From positions 38,849 to 102,848 of the forward strand of contig CACFXK010000003.1 of the NCBI GenBank assembly GCA_902570125.1: a DNA stretch of 64,000 nucleotides, read 5' to 3'. The notes beneath the pieces were generated by a model that was given only the letters and a program-made list of their open reading frames with translations, was not told the origin of the DNA and did no database searches. This DNA is from an uncultured Pelagibacteraceae bacterium. Lineage in GTDB: Bacteria > Pseudomonadota > Alphaproteobacteria > Pelagibacterales > Pelagibacteraceae. Positions 10,293-20,764 of the stretch are shown piece after piece (within the stretch, counting starts at the first letter, position 1; each line of letters begins with the position of its first letter). The position numbers and the translations under genes are program-made.

Positions 10293-10748
10293 TTAATTTT
10301 GAATAAAGTCTAAAGCTCCTTGTAAAATAAAAGCTGCTGCAAACTTATCAATATCTTTCTCTCTTTTACTTACATTTATATCTAATTCACTTGATAAATT
10401 GAAAGCACCAACAGTAGATAATCTCTCATCCCACAAAGACACAGGAATATCAATTTTATCTGAAATATTGATTGCTATATCTTTAGCTGATTGCGAAGAT
10501 TTTCCGTAGGTACCATCCATATTTATTGGATTACCTATAATAATTCCTTTGATGTCATATTCTGTAATAATACTTTCTAGCTCATCAATTAATTTAACTT
10601 GTTTAGATTTATCTAAGGTTTGAAGGGGAGTGGCAATTTTTTGATTATAATCACTTATTGCAATCCCAATCCTTTTTGTGCCTAAATCTATACCTAATAA
10701 TCTTGAACCACTTGATAATTTGTTTTTGAATTCATTAATTGTGATCAT
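10293..10748 (-). CDS. ruvX: RuvX/YqgF, RNase H-fold nuclease (putative Holliday junction resolvase)
   Basis: 151 residues. YqgF proteins are implicated in 16S rRNA maturation and/or Holliday junction processing. Motifs are 'LLGIDLGTKRIGIAISD' (first acidic residue), 'IIIGNPINMDGTYG' and 'LWDERLSTVGA'. The C-terminal 'DKFAAAFILQGALD' matches the usual 'D..AA..iLq..L'. It is divergent from gatC with about 50 bp between the start codons. Confidence 0.92.
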   Translation of the reverse strand: MITINEFKNKLSSGSRLLGIDLGTKRIGIAISDYNQKIATPLQTLDKSKQVKLIDELESIITEYDIKGIIIGNPINMDGTYGKSSQSAKDIAINISDKIDIPVSLWDERLSTVGAFNLSSELDINVSKREKDIDKFAAAFILQGALDFIQN

Positions 10749-10798
10749 ATTGTATATTTTTAACTTAAGTGGTACTTTGCGACATTATTTTTTACCAT

Positions 10799-11086
10799 AT
10801 GACAATAGATCTTAAAACTGTAAAACACATATCAAAATTAGCAAGGATCTCGCTTGAGGATAAAAAAGCTGAAAAATTGGCAGATGATATGAATTCTATT
10901 TTTGAATTTATTGAAAAATTAAACGAGCTAAAAACTGAGAATATTGAACCATTAACCTCTATAGCTGAAACTACTTTAAGATTCAGAGAAGATAAAATAA
11001 CTAGCAATAATATAAGAGAAAAAATTCTTAAAAATTCTCCTGAAAAAAATGATGATTTTTTTATTGTGCCGAAAGTAGTTGAGTAA
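10799..11086 (+). CDS. gatC: Asp-tRNA(Asn)/Glu-tRNA(Gln) amidotransferase subunit C
   Basis: 95 residues. Small stabilising subunit of the GatCAB amidotransferase. Starts '[17 protein letters not shown]', the classic GatC N-terminus, so I chose ATG 10799 over a GTG at 10769 that adds ten unrelated residues. The central '[17 protein letters not shown]' matches the conserved GatC segment. The stop overlaps the gatA ATG by one base. Confidence 0.93.
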   Translation: MTIDLKTVKHISKLARISLEDKKAEKLADDMNSIFEFIEKLNELKTENIEPLTSIAETTLRFREDKITSNNIREKILKNSPEKNDDFFIVPKVVE

Positions 11087-12543
11087 TGACAGAAATAACA
11101 TCTTTAAGCCTTTTTGAATTAATTAAAAATATTAAAGAAAAGAAAATATCATCAAATGAAGTTACAAAATCTTTTGTTGATAGATCTGAAAAGTCAAAAA
11201 AACTAAATGCTTATGTAACTGAAAATTTTGAAAATTGTCTTAAACTTTCAAAAGAGTTTGATAATAAACCCAATTTTGATTTAAAACTTCCAGGAATTCC
11301 AATTGCTGTAAAAGATCTATTTTGTACAAATGAAGTAAGAACAACAGCTGGAAGCAATATATTAAATAATTTTGTCCCAAGCTATGAGTCTACTGTAACA
11401 CAAAACATATGGAATGAAGGTGGAATATTGCTTGGTAAACTTAATTGTGATGAATTTGCAATGGGCTCATCTAATGAAACAAGTTTTTTTGGTAATGTTC
11501 AAAATCCAATTGCAAAAGATTTAGTTCCAGGTGGATCGTCTGGTGGCTCGTCATCAGCCTTAGCAGCTAATTTAACACCTGTAACAATAGGTACTGACAC
11601 TGGTGGATCTATTAGGCAGCCAGCCTCCTTTACTGGAACTGTAGGCCTAAAACCTACTTATGGAAGCTGTTCAAGATATGGAATTGTTGCCTTTGCATCG
11701 TCTCTAGATCAAGCTGGTCCGATGAGTAAAGATGTCAAAGATAGCTCCATTCTTTTAGAAGTGGTCTCATCATTTGATAAAAAAGATTCAACTTCAATAG
11801 ATTTTAAAAGAAATAACTATTCATCAGAACTAACTAGAAATATCAAAGGTATAAAAATTGGAATCCCAAAAGAATACAGAGTTGATGGGATGCCAAACGA
11901 AATTGAGAATCTTTGGAAAAAAGGCATTGAATATGCAAAAGATTGTGGTGCTGAAATAATTGATATTTCTTTACCTCACACAAGTTATGCTTTGCCTACT
12001 TATTATATTGTAGCGCCAGCTGAAGCATCATCTAATTTAGCTAGATATGATGGTGTTAAATATGGTCTAAGATCTTCGGGAGAAAGTTTAATTGATATGT
12101 ATGAAAAAACTAGATCAGAAGGTTTTGGTGAAGAAGTAAAGAGAAGGATAATGATAGGTACCTATGTTTTATCTTCTGGATACTATGATGCTTACTATCT
12201 CAAAGCTCAAAAGGTTAGACAATTAATTAAACAAGATTTTGATCAAGCTTATAATAAAGTTGATGCTATTTTGACACCTTCAACACCTAGTTCTGCATTT
12301 AAAATTGGAGAAAAATCTAATGATCCAGTTTCAATGTATTTAAATGATATATTTACTGTTCCAGTAAACCTTGCAGGTTTACCTGGAATTTCAATACCAG
12401 CAGGCACAGATAAAAATAATTATCCATTAGGTTTACAAATAATAGGTAAACCCTTTGATGAACAAACAGTTTTAAATATTGCCTATTCAATGGAGGAAAA
12501 AATCGGTTATAAAAATAATATAACTGATTGGTGGATGGAATAA
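11086..12543 (+). CDS. gatA: Glutamyl/aspartyl-tRNA amidotransferase subunit A
   Basis: 485 residues. Amidase subunit that hydrolyses glutamine and passes ammonia to GatB. The amidase signature is complete: Lys in 'IAVKDLFCT', the cis-Ser in '[13 protein letters not shown]' and the nucleophile Ser in '[13 protein letters not shown]' (residues about 75-180). The product amidates misacylated Glu-tRNA(Gln) and/or Asp-tRNA(Asn). The stop overlaps gatB by one base. Confidence 0.96.
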   Translation: MTEITSLSLFELIKNIKEKKISSNEVTKSFVDRSEKSKKLNAYVTENFENCLKLSKEFDNKPNFDLKLPGIPIAVKDLFCTNEVRTTAGSNILNNFVPSYESTVTQNIWNEGGILLGKLNCDEFAMGSSNETSFFGNVQNPIAKDLVPGGSSGGSSSALAANLTPVTIGTDTGGSIRQPASFTGTVGLKPTYGSCSRYGIVAFASSLDQAGPMSKDVKDSSILLEVVSSFDKKDSTSIDFKRNNYSSELTRNIKGIKIGIPKEYRVDGMPNEIENLWKKGIEYAKDCGAEIIDISLPHTSYALPTYYIVAPAEASSNLARYDGVKYGLRSSGESLIDMYEKTRSEGFGEEVKRRIMIGTYVLSSGYYDAYYLKAQKVRQLIKQDFDQAYNKVDAILTPSTPSSAFKIGEKSNDPVSMYLNDIFTVPVNLAGLPGISIPAGTDKNNYPLGLQIIGKPFDEQTVLNIAYSMEEKIGYKNNITDWWME

Positions 12544-14018
12544 TGTCTAAAAATAATTCGGAATATTTAATAGAAAGAAATGATAATATCTATGAAGTTG
12601 TTATAGGACTTGAAGTTCATGCTCAAGTAACATCAAATTCAAAACTTTTTTCATCTTCTTCTACAAAATTTGGGGCTGAACCTAACACTCAAGTAAGTTT
12701 AGTTGATGCTGCATTTCCAGGAATGCTTCCAGTAATTAATGAATATTGTGTTAAACAAGCTATAAAAACTGGCATTGGTTTAAAAGCTAAGATTAATAAT
12801 AAGTCTGTTTTTGATAGAAAGAATTATTTTTATGCTGATTTACCTCAGGGGTATCAAATTTCACAATATAAATACCCAATTGTGGGTGAGGGCAATGTTA
12901 TTTTGGATATGCCTGAAGGTCAAAAACAAGTTGGAATAGAAAGATTGCACTTAGAGCAGGATGCAGGAAAAAGTATTCATGATGTTGATCCGAGTAATAC
13001 GCTAGTTGATCTAAATAGATCAGGTGTAGCTTTAATGGAGATTGTTAGTAAGCCTGATCTAAGATCACCAGATGAAGTTAATGCTTATATAAAAAAACTT
13101 AGATCTATTATGAGATATTTAGGAACTTGCGATGGGAACATGCAAGAAGGATCATTGAGAGCAGATGTTAATGTGTCTGTAAGAATAAAAGGCTCAACAG
13201 AATTAGGAACAAGATGTGAAATAAAAAATGTTAATTCTATAAAGTTCATGCAAATGGCAATTATTTATGAAGCAAATAGACAGGTTGATTTAATAGAAGA
13301 AGGTGATGAAATAGATCAAGAGACAAGACTTTTTGATACAAAAAAAAATGAAACAAGGTCAATGAGATCAAAAGAAGATGCTCATGATTATAGATACTTT
13401 CCAGATCCAGATTTACTTCCACTAGAAATTACAGATGAATTTATTGATCAACTTAAATCCGAAATTCCTGAATTACCAGATGACAAAAAGAAAAGGTTTA
13501 TTGATGAGTTTAAAATTTCTCCTTATGAAGCAACTATATTAGTCTCTGACATTGATACAGCTAAATATTTTGAAGAAGTTGTTGCTAAAATGGGCAAAAA
13601 CCGTGATATGAAACTAGCTGTAAATTGGATTACAGGAGAATTATTTGCTGTTTTAAATAATAAAAATATTGAAATTGCTCAAAGTCCAATAAGTGCAAAA
13701 AATTTAGCAATTTTGATAAATTTAATTAAAAACGGAACTATTTCAGGTAAAATTGCTAAGACAATATTTGAATTAATGCTGGATGGTGACAAAGACCCTC
13801 AAATAATTGTTGAGGAAAAAGGGTTAAAGCAACAAAGTGATCCAAAAGCACTAGAGGCATTAATTGATAAAATAATTAATGATAACAGAGAAAAAGCCAT
13901 TGAATATAAACAGGGAAAAGAAAAGTTATTTGGTTTTTTTGTGGGGCAAGCAATGAAAGCTTCTAGTGGAAAAGCCAACCCTCAATTAATTAATGAAATA
14001 TTAAAGAAGAAACTTTAA
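12543..14018 (+). CDS. gatB: Glutamyl/aspartyl-tRNA amidotransferase subunit B
   Basis: 491 residues. Kinase/amidotransferase subunit that activates the misacylated tRNA. Motifs include 'VIGLEVHAQ', '[17 protein letters not shown]', '[10 protein letters not shown]' and '[14 protein letters not shown]'. The C-terminal YqeY-like tail domain ends in '[20 protein letters not shown]'. I chose the ATG at 12543, which overlaps the gatA TAA; an upstream ATG at 12528 is inside gatA. The gatCAB order is complete, so the cell uses indirect Gln and/or Asn tRNA charging. Confidence 0.96.
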   Translation: MSKNNSEYLIERNDNIYEVVIGLEVHAQVTSNSKLFSSSSTKFGAEPNTQVSLVDAAFPGMLPVINEYCVKQAIKTGIGLKAKINNKSVFDRKNYFYADLPQGYQISQYKYPIVGEGNVILDMPEGQKQVGIERLHLEQDAGKSIHDVDPSNTLVDLNRSGVALMEIVSKPDLRSPDEVNAYIKKLRSIMRYLGTCDGNMQEGSLRADVNVSVRIKGSTELGTRCEIKNVNSIKFMQMAIIYEANRQVDLIEEGDEIDQETRLFDTKKNETRSMRSKEDAHDYRYFPDPDLLPLEITDEFIDQLKSEIPELPDDKKKRFIDEFKISPYEATILVSDIDTAKYFEEVVAKMGKNRDMKLAVNWITGELFAVLNNKNIEIAQSPISAKNLAILINLIKNGTISGKIAKTIFELMLDGDKDPQIIVEEKGLKQQSDPKALEALIDKIINDNREKAIEYKQGKEKLFGFFVGQAMKASSGKANPQLINEILKKKL

Positions 14019-14056
14019 TTTTAACAAAACCTATAGTCATTATATAATTAAAACAG

Positions 14057-14707
14057 ATGGGCAAGAATATTAAAATTTCTGAAAAAATTGAAAAATATAT
14101 TAATAATCTAAGTTTAAAACTTAGGCCAGTTCAAAAAGAAATCATAGATTATAATAATACACTTGGAAATGAAAAGAGAATGCAATTAGCAATATCTCAA
14201 TGTCATTTTCTTCATTTAATAATAAAAATTTCTAATATAAAAAATGTGCTGGAGATTGGAACTTTTACTGGTTTAAGTGCACTTTCTATTGCTCTTGCAC
14301 TTCCAGAGGATGGAAAACTTACTACACTTGATAAAAATAAAGAGACAAGCAAGATTGCAGTAAGTTTTTTTAAGAAAGCTAAACAAGATAAAAAAATTCA
14401 AACGATTGTAAAACCTGCACTAGACAGTTTAGATGAATTAAAAAACCTAAAATATGATATGGTTTTAATTGATGCAGATAAGCTCAACTATAAAGAATAT
14501 TATGAAAAATCAATTAAGATGATTAACAAAGGTGGTTTAATCATCATTGATAATGTTTTATGGCATGGTGAAGTCGTAGATGAAGATAAAATGGATAAAT
14601 TTACATTAAAAATAAAAGAATTAAATGAGTATGTTTCAAGTGATGAAAGAGTAGAACAAATAATTATCCCATTGGGAGACGGAATGACCGTTTGTAGAGT
14701 TTTATAA
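14057..14707 (+). CDS. SAM-dependent O-methyltransferase (caffeoyl-CoA O-methyltransferase family)
   Basis: 216 residues. Class I methyltransferase of the COG4122 type: motif I 'VLEIGTFTGLSALSIALAL', followed by 'DMVLIDADKLNYKEYYE' and 'GGLIIIDNVLWHGEVVD', which provides the metal/substrate site. Bacterial members methylate catechols or hydroxyuridine in tRNA (TrmR-type). Position directly upstream of trhO, which makes 5-hydroxyuridine in tRNA, hints at a tRNA role (mo5U formation); this is an inference from context. Confidence 0.85.
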   Translation: MGKNIKISEKIEKYINNLSLKLRPVQKEIIDYNNTLGNEKRMQLAISQCHFLHLIIKISNIKNVLEIGTFTGLSALSIALALPEDGKLTTLDKNKETSKIAVSFFKKAKQDKKIQTIVKPALDSLDELKNLKYDMVLIDADKLNYKEYYEKSIKMINKGGLIIIDNVLWHGEVVDEDKMDKFTLKIKELNEYVSSDERVEQIIIPLGDGMTVCRVL

Positions 14708-15609
14708 TGTTTAATATTTTTGGTTTTTATAAATTTAAAAAAATTAATAATCTAAAAAAATTAAAAAAAAAGTTAGAGAATAATCTAAAAGATTATGGAA
14801 TTAGTGGATCAATAATAATTTCATCAGAGGGTGTAAATGGAACAATCTCAGCCAAAAATAATAACCTTTTAAAATTTAATAAACTTTTAAAAAAAATATT
14901 ATCTATTAAAAAATATAATTCAGAAAATAATTCTAATAGTAAATTTAATCCTTTTCATAAACCAAAAGTTAAAATTAAAAAGGAAGTTGTTCCAATGGGT
15001 TTTAAAGTTAGAAACTACAAATTTCCCAAGAACAACCTTAATCCAAGAGAATGGAATAAAATAATTAAAAAAAAAGATACGGTTTTGATAGATGCACGGA
15101 AATCTTTTGAGTATGATGTGGGAACTTTTAAAAAATCTTTAAATCCAAATGTAGAAAACTTTCGTCAATTTCCTAAATATTTAAATCAATTTAAAAAAAA
15201 TGAAAATATAGCAATGTTTTGCACTGGTGGTATCAGATGCGAAAAAGCAAATATTTATTTAAAAAAAAAAGGTTTTAAAAATGTATATGTTTTAAAAGGT
15301 GGAATTATTAATTATCTGAATAATATTGATAAAAAAAATAGTCAATGGAGTGGTGAATGTTTTGTTTTTGACAATAGAGTTTCAATAAAACATGGTTTAA
15401 AACAGGGCAGTTATTCAGTTTGTAGTGGATGCAGAAAACCTCTTTCTGTTAAAGAAAAAAAATCTTCTAAATATTTGGAAGGTATTCATTGTCCAAAATG
15501 TCACGATCACTTAACAGATGATCAAAAATCAAGATTTGCAATGAGACAAAAACAAATAATACTTGCAAAAAAAACTAGCAAGAGACATATCTTTAAAAAA
15601 GAATATTAA
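14707..15609 (+). CDS. trhO: tRNA uridine(34) hydroxylase TrhO (rhodanese domain)
   Basis: 300 residues. TrhO/YceA proteins hydroxylate U34 in tRNA anticodons to ho5U. An N-terminal acylphosphatase-like domain (about 1-95, 'GVNGTISA') precedes a rhodanese domain with active cysteine in 'MFCTGGIRCEKANIYL' and the 'VYVLKGGIINYL' strand. A C-terminal Cys-rich motif ('CSGCRKPLS', 'CPKCHDHL') is typical. The ATG overlaps the stop of the O-methyltransferase by one base, supporting a two-gene tRNA wobble-modification unit. Confidence 0.9.
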   Translation: MFNIFGFYKFKKINNLKKLKKKLENNLKDYGISGSIIISSEGVNGTISAKNNNLLKFNKLLKKILSIKKYNSENNSNSKFNPFHKPKVKIKKEVVPMGFKVRNYKFPKNNLNPREWNKIIKKKDTVLIDARKSFEYDVGTFKKSLNPNVENFRQFPKYLNQFKKNENIAMFCTGGIRCEKANIYLKKKGFKNVYVLKGGIINYLNNIDKKNSQWSGECFVFDNRVSIKHGLKQGSYSVCSGCRKPLSVKEKKSSKYLEGIHCPKCHDHLTDDQKSRFAMRQKQIILAKKTSKRHIFKKEY

Positions 15610-15624
15610 TTAAATTATAACTCT

Positions 15625-16986
15625 ATGGATTTGCTAAAAGAAAATATACCTTTACTTGTTAGAAAACTCGCAATACCAGCAAGTGTAGGTACACTTTTTC
15701 AAACCTTATACAATATTGTTGATACTTTTTATTCAGGATTAATCTCGCCAGAAGCACTTTCGGCTCTCAGTAAATCATTTCCAATCTATTTTATAATTGT
15801 AGCAACATCTATTGGAGTAACAGTTGGGGGAACCTCATTAATAGGTAATAGTATTGGAGAAAAAAATGAAAAAAATGTCTCTTATTATTTTACCCACATT
15901 ATTATCTATGGACTGATCATATCAGTTTTTATTACAGGCATAGGTTTATATTTTGCTGAAAGAGTTTTTAACATAATGGGTTCGACTGAAGAAATTACAA
16001 ATTTAGGGCTTCAATATACAAATATTATGTTTTATGGATCATTTCTTTTTTTCCTTGTTGTGTCACTTAACTCTTTATTACATGCAGAAGGAGATACTAA
16101 AACATACAGAAATGTTTTGGTTTTAAGTTTTCTTCTAAATATAATTTTAAATCCAGTACTAATATTTGGTTTTCTATTCATTCCTGCTTTTGGTATGATG
16201 GGGATAGGTCTATCAACAATTATAGCCCAATTTATAGCATTCACGATTATTCTATATAAAGTCTCACAAAATCCTAGAGTAAAAAAAATTACCAAGGAAT
16301 TTTTTATAATTAAATTAATATTCTTAAAAAATATATTTTTTCAATCAATGCCAATATCAATTGCAATATGTGGATATGCAGTTGCTGCTACATTTATATT
16401 TACTTATGTTGGTCAAACTAGTGAATTGGCAGTAGCTGGTTATGGTGCTGCTACGAGAATAGAGCAAGTTGTTTTACTTCCTATATTAGGAATTAATACT
16501 GCAATTATCTCAATTATAGCTCAAAATTATGGTGCTAATCACTTCGAAAGAGTGAAAGAGACTTATTTTGTATCTGTTAAATATGGCCTTTTATTAATGA
16601 TTTTTTCTGGAATATTAGTTTATTTCACAGCAGATATAATACCGAGGCTTTTCTCTAATGATGAAACTGTTTTAGAATATGGACGTAGATACTTAAAAAT
16701 TGCATCATTTATTTTACCCGCATATCCAATTTTCTTTTTATCAAATGGTTTTTTTATGGGATTAAAAAAATCAAATTATGCAATGATAAATAATATGTTA
16801 AGAAATGTTCTTGTTCCAATATGTGTTTTTTATTTAGCCAAATATCTATCTGCAGATTTTGATAGTTTTTTTTGGTTGTGGTTTATTTTTCAATGGACGC
16901 TTTCGATACTATTATTTAGTTATGTAAGTTATTATATAAAAAAAAAATTAGATAAACCTAGCGCTATCCTTAATCCACAACCATAA
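15625..16986 (+). CDS. MATE family efflux transporter
   Basis: 453 residues with about 12 hydrophobic segments in two similar halves, as in NorM/DinF-type MATE exporters driven by Na+ or H+. The N-terminus 'LLVRKLAIPASVGTLFQTLYNIVDTFYSG' is characteristic. The second half repeats it around 'MPISIAICGYAVAATFIFTYVG'. Substrate cannot be told. Its 3' end overlaps the convergent soxG by 39 bp. Confidence 0.9.
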   Translation: MDLLKENIPLLVRKLAIPASVGTLFQTLYNIVDTFYSGLISPEALSALSKSFPIYFIIVATSIGVTVGGTSLIGNSIGEKNEKNVSYYFTHIIIYGLIISVFITGIGLYFAERVFNIMGSTEEITNLGLQYTNIMFYGSFLFFLVVSLNSLLHAEGDTKTYRNVLVLSFLLNIILNPVLIFGFLFIPAFGMMGIGLSTIIAQFIAFTIILYKVSQNPRVKKITKEFFIIKLIFLKNIFFQSMPISIAICGYAVAATFIFTYVGQTSELAVAGYGAATRIEQVVLLPILGINTAIISIIAQNYGANHFERVKETYFVSVKYGLLLMIFSGILVYFTADIIPRLFSNDETVLEYGRRYLKIASFILPAYPIFFLSNGFFMGLKKSNYAMINNMLRNVLVPICVFYLAKYLSADFDSFFWLWFIFQWTLSILLFSYVSYYIKKKLDKPSAILNPQP

Positions 16987-17493
16987 ATCTTCTGAGAATG
17001 ATCTTCTCACAAAAAGATTTATTTCATTTATTTCAGTATGATGAATAATTACATCTGTATGATTTAGCAATGTTTGTGTTACAGAGTTTTTAGTATTTTT
17101 AAAATTATTGAAGTTAAAAGGAGACCCTGATGAAAGTAAATCAAAAGTCTTTTTGCCCTTTATATTAATACATATCCATTGATTAGAAACATCAACTATT
17201 GAGCCAAAATTTAATCTAGAAATTTCGTTAAAAAGATTATTGTAAACATTGTTATTCTCTTCATTAAAATATACTAACCATTCATCTGGACTTAGCCAAA
17301 GAGCATTAAATTGCTGATTTGATGAACTAGTATTTGGTTCAATTGGCAAGATGATTGATAAAATCTTTCCAACTTTTGTAAAAAATTCCTTTTTTTTTCC
17401 TCTAATATTTATTTTTTTAATTGGCTCAAATAATACTAAATCAAGATCATCTAATGTATTTTTTTCAAAGTTAGGATATTCTGGATTAAGCAT
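16948..17493 (-). CDS. soxG: Sarcosine oxidase gamma subunit
   Basis: 181 residues. Small subunit of heterotetrameric sarcosine oxidase. It has the GcvT/T-fold trace 'FNALWLSPDEWLVYF', 'FGSIVDVSNQWICINIKGKKTFDLLSSG', then 'NLFVRRSFSEDLWLWIKDSARF' at the C-terminus. Weak sequence conservation is normal for SoxG. Start overlaps the soxA stop by 8 bp; last gene of soxBDAG. The end overlaps convergent MATE gene DNA. Confidence 0.88.
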   Translation of the reverse strand: MLNPEYPNFEKNTLDDLDLVLFEPIKKINIRGKKKEFFTKVGKILSIILPIEPNTSSSNQQFNALWLSPDEWLVYFNEENNNVYNNLFNEISRLNFGSIVDVSNQWICINIKGKKTFDLLSSGSPFNFNNFKNTKNSVTQTLLNHTDVIIHHTEINEINLFVRRSFSEDLWLWIKDSARFI

Positions 17494-20488
17494 TGATCCT
17501 CTTGTTTTCTTTATCTAAAAAAATAAAATCTGAAACTGTTACATTGATATTTTTGTTTTCCATAGGAACAAAAAGTTTTTGACCTTTCATCTTTTTTCCG
17601 CCTTTAACAACTGCTAGTGCAATCGATTTATTTAAATTAGGGCTAAAATAACTTGACGTTACATGTCCAATCATTTCGACAGGATTCTTGTCTAATTCAG
17701 AAACTATCTGAGCACCTTCTTCTAATATTTCATTGGGGTCATCTGTAAGCAATCCAACAAGCTGTTTTCTATCCTCTCTTATTGTATCACTTCTATAAAG
17801 TGATCTTTTTCCTATAAAGTCATATTTTTTTTTGCTAACTATCCAATCCATCTGAAGATCAATTGGTGTCATAGTTCCGTCTGTATCCTGACCAACTATA
17901 ATAAATCCCTTTTCGGCCCGCAATAAATGCATTGTTTCTGTTCCATAAGGAGTAATTTTGTATTCCTCTCCTGCTTTGATGCAGCTTTCCCATAATGATC
18001 TACCATATTTTGATTCTATGTTAATTTCGTAACTAAGCTCTCCTGTGAAACTTATTCTCATTATTCTACATTCAATTTTGTCAATTAGTGCGTCTTGGTA
18101 AGACATATGAGGAAAGGCCTCATCACTAAAATCTTTATTAGGAAATAATTTTTTTAATATTTTTTTTGAATTTGGACCACAAATACTTGTTGTAGAATAG
18201 TGATCTGTAACAGAGGTTAAGTAGACATCTAACTCTGGCCATTCTGTTTGTAAATAGTCTTCAAGTTTAGAAAGTACATTAGCTGCTCCACCAGTTGTTG
18301 TGGTCATTAAAAAATGATTTTCACCCAACCTTGTAGTTACACCATCATCGTAAACCATACCATCTTCATTTAACATTAAACCATATCGGCATTTTCCAAT
18401 CCCTAATTTTGACCAAGCATTAGTATAAACTCTGTTTAAAAATTCAGATGCATCAGATCCCTGAATATCTATTTTTCCTAATGTCGAAGCATCTAAAATT
18501 CCAGCACTATTTCTTGCAGCTTTACTTTCTCTTTGTACTGCTTCATAAAGATTTTCATTGTTAATAGGGTAGTACCATGGTCTTTTCCATTGTCCAACAT
18601 TTTCAAACTTTGCATTATTTTGAATGTGCCATTCATGAATTGAAGTTTTTCTCACAACATCAAAAAATTTTCCAACACTTCTTCCAACTATTGCTCCAAA
18701 AGTTAAAGGTGTAAATGGGGGTCTAAAAGTAGTTGTACCTAAAGTACCCATTTTTACTCCAGCTGTGTCAGCAATAATCCCTAAAGCATGCATATTCGAT
18801 AATTTACCTTGATCTGTAGCCATTCCAGTTGTTGTATATCTCTTTACATGTTCTATCGATTTAAAACCTTCTCTAAGTGCTAACTTTATATCTTTCGCTG
18901 TTGAATCGTTTTGAAAATCTATAAAAGATTTAGTTTTACTCTCTGAAATAGTATTTGGTAACAGCCATATGTTTTTCTTCTCTGACTCTTTTGAACATAA
19001 AACTGAAATTTTATCAAAACCACCTTCATTAATGTTTAAAAATGTTTTAACTTTATTATTTGTATTTTTAACTATTTCTTCTAATTCAAAATCACCGTTA
19101 CATGATCCAACATTTATATGATTTTCATTTTTTTCACTTGGAACAAACACTTGATCTATTTCTCTAAAATCTAATTTTCCTCCTGATTGTGTATGCATGT
19201 GCACCATAGGTGTCCAGCCTCCACTTATTGCCAAACAATCGCACTGGATCTTATTTTTATTTCCAGTAACATTCGATCCATCTTCTGATAAATTCATAAT
19301 TTCTATTGATTTTATCTTTTTGTAGCCAAAAGTATTTATCACTGTAGAGTTCCAGTATATTTCAATTCCTAGTTCTTCAGCATTTTTAATAATACTTGAT
19401 GAAGATTTTTTTCTAATGTCGACAATCTTTACTGATATCCCTTTTTCAAATAATGACACTGCAGTTTCATAAGCGCTGTCATTGTTAGTAAAAATAATAT
19501 TGTTTAATCCACTTGATACACCGTAAAAATCTAAATATTTTTTAACAGAGTGAGCAAGTATAATTCCTGGCCTATCATTGTTGTTAAATATAAGAGGTCT
19601 TTCTATTGCACCTGCGCCAACAATTACCTTATCTGCTCTTATTTTCCATAATCTCTGTCTTATGCTGCCATCCTTTTTATCCAAAGGTAGATGATCTGAT
19701 ATATTTTCTTTGGCCAAAAGGTAATTATAACTATGAAAAGCAGCCAAACTTGTTCTTGTTTTTATTGTTAAATTATCTAGTTTTTGTAATTCCGATATCT
19801 CATTCGTTAACCATTCATTTGATTTTTGGCCGTCTATGACAAAATTTTTGTTATTTTGATAAATTGTAGATCCACCAAGTATATTTTTATCTTCGATTAA
19901 TATTGTCTTTAAATTATTTTTTGCGGCTATTTTAGCAGATATAATTCCAGAAATTCCACCCCCTATAACTAACACATCACAATGCTCGTGTTTATGGTCA
20001 TATATTTCTGGGTCTGGTTTTGTAGGTGATTTACCTAAGCCAGCAGACATCCTTATTAAAGGTTCATAAATTTTTTTCCAGAAACTTTTAGGCCACATAA
20101 AAGTTTTATAATAAAAGCCCGCTGGTATTAACGGTGATATAAAATTATTAACTCCACCTATATCAAAGTTAAGACTTGGCCAACAATTTTGACTAGAAGC
20201 TTTCAAACCCTCATAAATTTCAATTTCAGTGGCTCTTACATTAGGTTCTGTATATTCTGTATTATTATTTATTTGACATATTGCATTTGGCTCTTCAGAG
20301 CCACATGACATTATTCCTCTTGGACGATGATACTTAAAACTTCTACCAACTAAATGAATGCCATTTGAAAGAAGTGCAGAGGCTAAGGTGTCTCCTTCAA
20401 ATCCATGATATGTTTTACCGTCAAAAGTAAAAGAAACATTTTTGGTTTGATCAATAAATCTTGTTTTATTAATTCTATATTTTGTCAT
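17486..20488 (-). CDS. soxA: Sarcosine oxidase alpha subunit
   Basis: 1000 residues, the normal size. The N-terminal domain ('FEGDTLASALLSNGI', 'SFKYHRPRGIMSCGSEEPN') precedes an NAD-binding domain with 'DVLVIGGGISGIISAKIAA' (about 175). The C-terminal third is a GcvT-like folate domain ('ARNSAGILDASTLGKIDIQG', 'MTTTTGGAANVL', 'TGELSYEINI') that receives the methyl carbon as 5,10-methylene-THF. The enzyme demethylates sarcosine to glycine. It is followed by soxG and preceded by soxD with no gap. Confidence 0.96.
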   Translation of the reverse strand: MTKYRINKTRFIDQTKNVSFTFDGKTYHGFEGDTLASALLSNGIHLVGRSFKYHRPRGIMSCGSEEPNAICQINNNTEYTEPNVRATEIEIYEGLKASSQNCWPSLNFDIGGVNNFISPLIPAGFYYKTFMWPKSFWKKIYEPLIRMSAGLGKSPTKPDPEIYDHKHEHCDVLVIGGGISGIISAKIAAKNNLKTILIEDKNILGGSTIYQNNKNFVIDGQKSNEWLTNEISELQKLDNLTIKTRTSLAAFHSYNYLLAKENISDHLPLDKKDGSIRQRLWKIRADKVIVGAGAIERPLIFNNNDRPGIILAHSVKKYLDFYGVSSGLNNIIFTNNDSAYETAVSLFEKGISVKIVDIRKKSSSSIIKNAEELGIEIYWNSTVINTFGYKKIKSIEIMNLSEDGSNVTGNKNKIQCDCLAISGGWTPMVHMHTQSGGKLDFREIDQVFVPSEKNENHINVGSCNGDFELEEIVKNTNNKVKTFLNINEGGFDKISVLCSKESEKKNIWLLPNTISESKTKSFIDFQNDSTAKDIKLALREGFKSIEHVKRYTTTGMATDQGKLSNMHALGIIADTAGVKMGTLGTTTFRPPFTPLTFGAIVGRSVGKFFDVVRKTSIHEWHIQNNAKFENVGQWKRPWYYPINNENLYEAVQRESKAARNSAGILDASTLGKIDIQGSDASEFLNRVYTNAWSKLGIGKCRYGLMLNEDGMVYDDGVTTRLGENHFLMTTTTGGAANVLSKLEDYLQTEWPELDVYLTSVTDHYSTTSICGPNSKKILKKLFPNKDFSDEAFPHMSYQDALIDKIECRIMRISFTGELSYEINIESKYGRSLWESCIKAGEEYKITPYGTETMHLLRAEKGFIIVGQDTDGTMTPIDLQMDWIVSKKKYDFIGKRSLYRSDTIREDRKQLVGLLTDDPNEILEEGAQIVSELDKNPVEMIGHVTSSYFSPNLNKSIALAVVKGGKKMKGQKLFVPMENKNINVTVSDFIFLDKENKRINA

Positions 20489-20764
20489 TTAAATTACCGG
20501 AGGTTTTTCGCCCATTTTATAAACCGCGTGTATTTTATCATTCGATGTATCCCTAACCAAATTAAACCATTTTCTACATCCATGAGCGTGGTTCCATCTT
20601 TCAAACTGCACACCTTTAATATTCTTTCTCATGAATAAATATTCTGCCCACTGATCATCATTTAGTTCTGTAGGTTGTTTAGGTCTTATAATGTGTGCTT
20701 CACCACCACATGAAAACTCACTTTGGTCTCTTTCTCCGCAATATGGGCAATTTATTATAAACAT
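20489..20764 (-). CDS. soxD: Sarcosine oxidase delta subunit
   Basis: 91 residues. Zinc-binding small subunit of heterotetrameric sarcosine oxidase: 'INCPYCGERDQSEFSCGGEA' provides the N-terminal Cys ligands and 'WNHAHGCRKWFNLVRDT' the C-terminal part. Length and motif match SoxD. The ATG abuts the soxB stop (one-base overlap), and the gene ends directly before soxA. Confidence 0.95.
   Translation of the reverse strand: MFIINCPYCGERDQSEFSCGGEAHIIRPKQPTELNDDQWAEYLFMRKNIKGVQFERWNHAHGCRKWFNLVRDTSNDKIHAVYKMGEKPPVI

Noticed and set aside
10749..10798. Shared promoter motif between ruvX and hemB leaders (TATTGTAT and TGCGAC segments)
   Set aside because: The two elements have different spacing in the two places and short AT-rich matches are expected by chance here.
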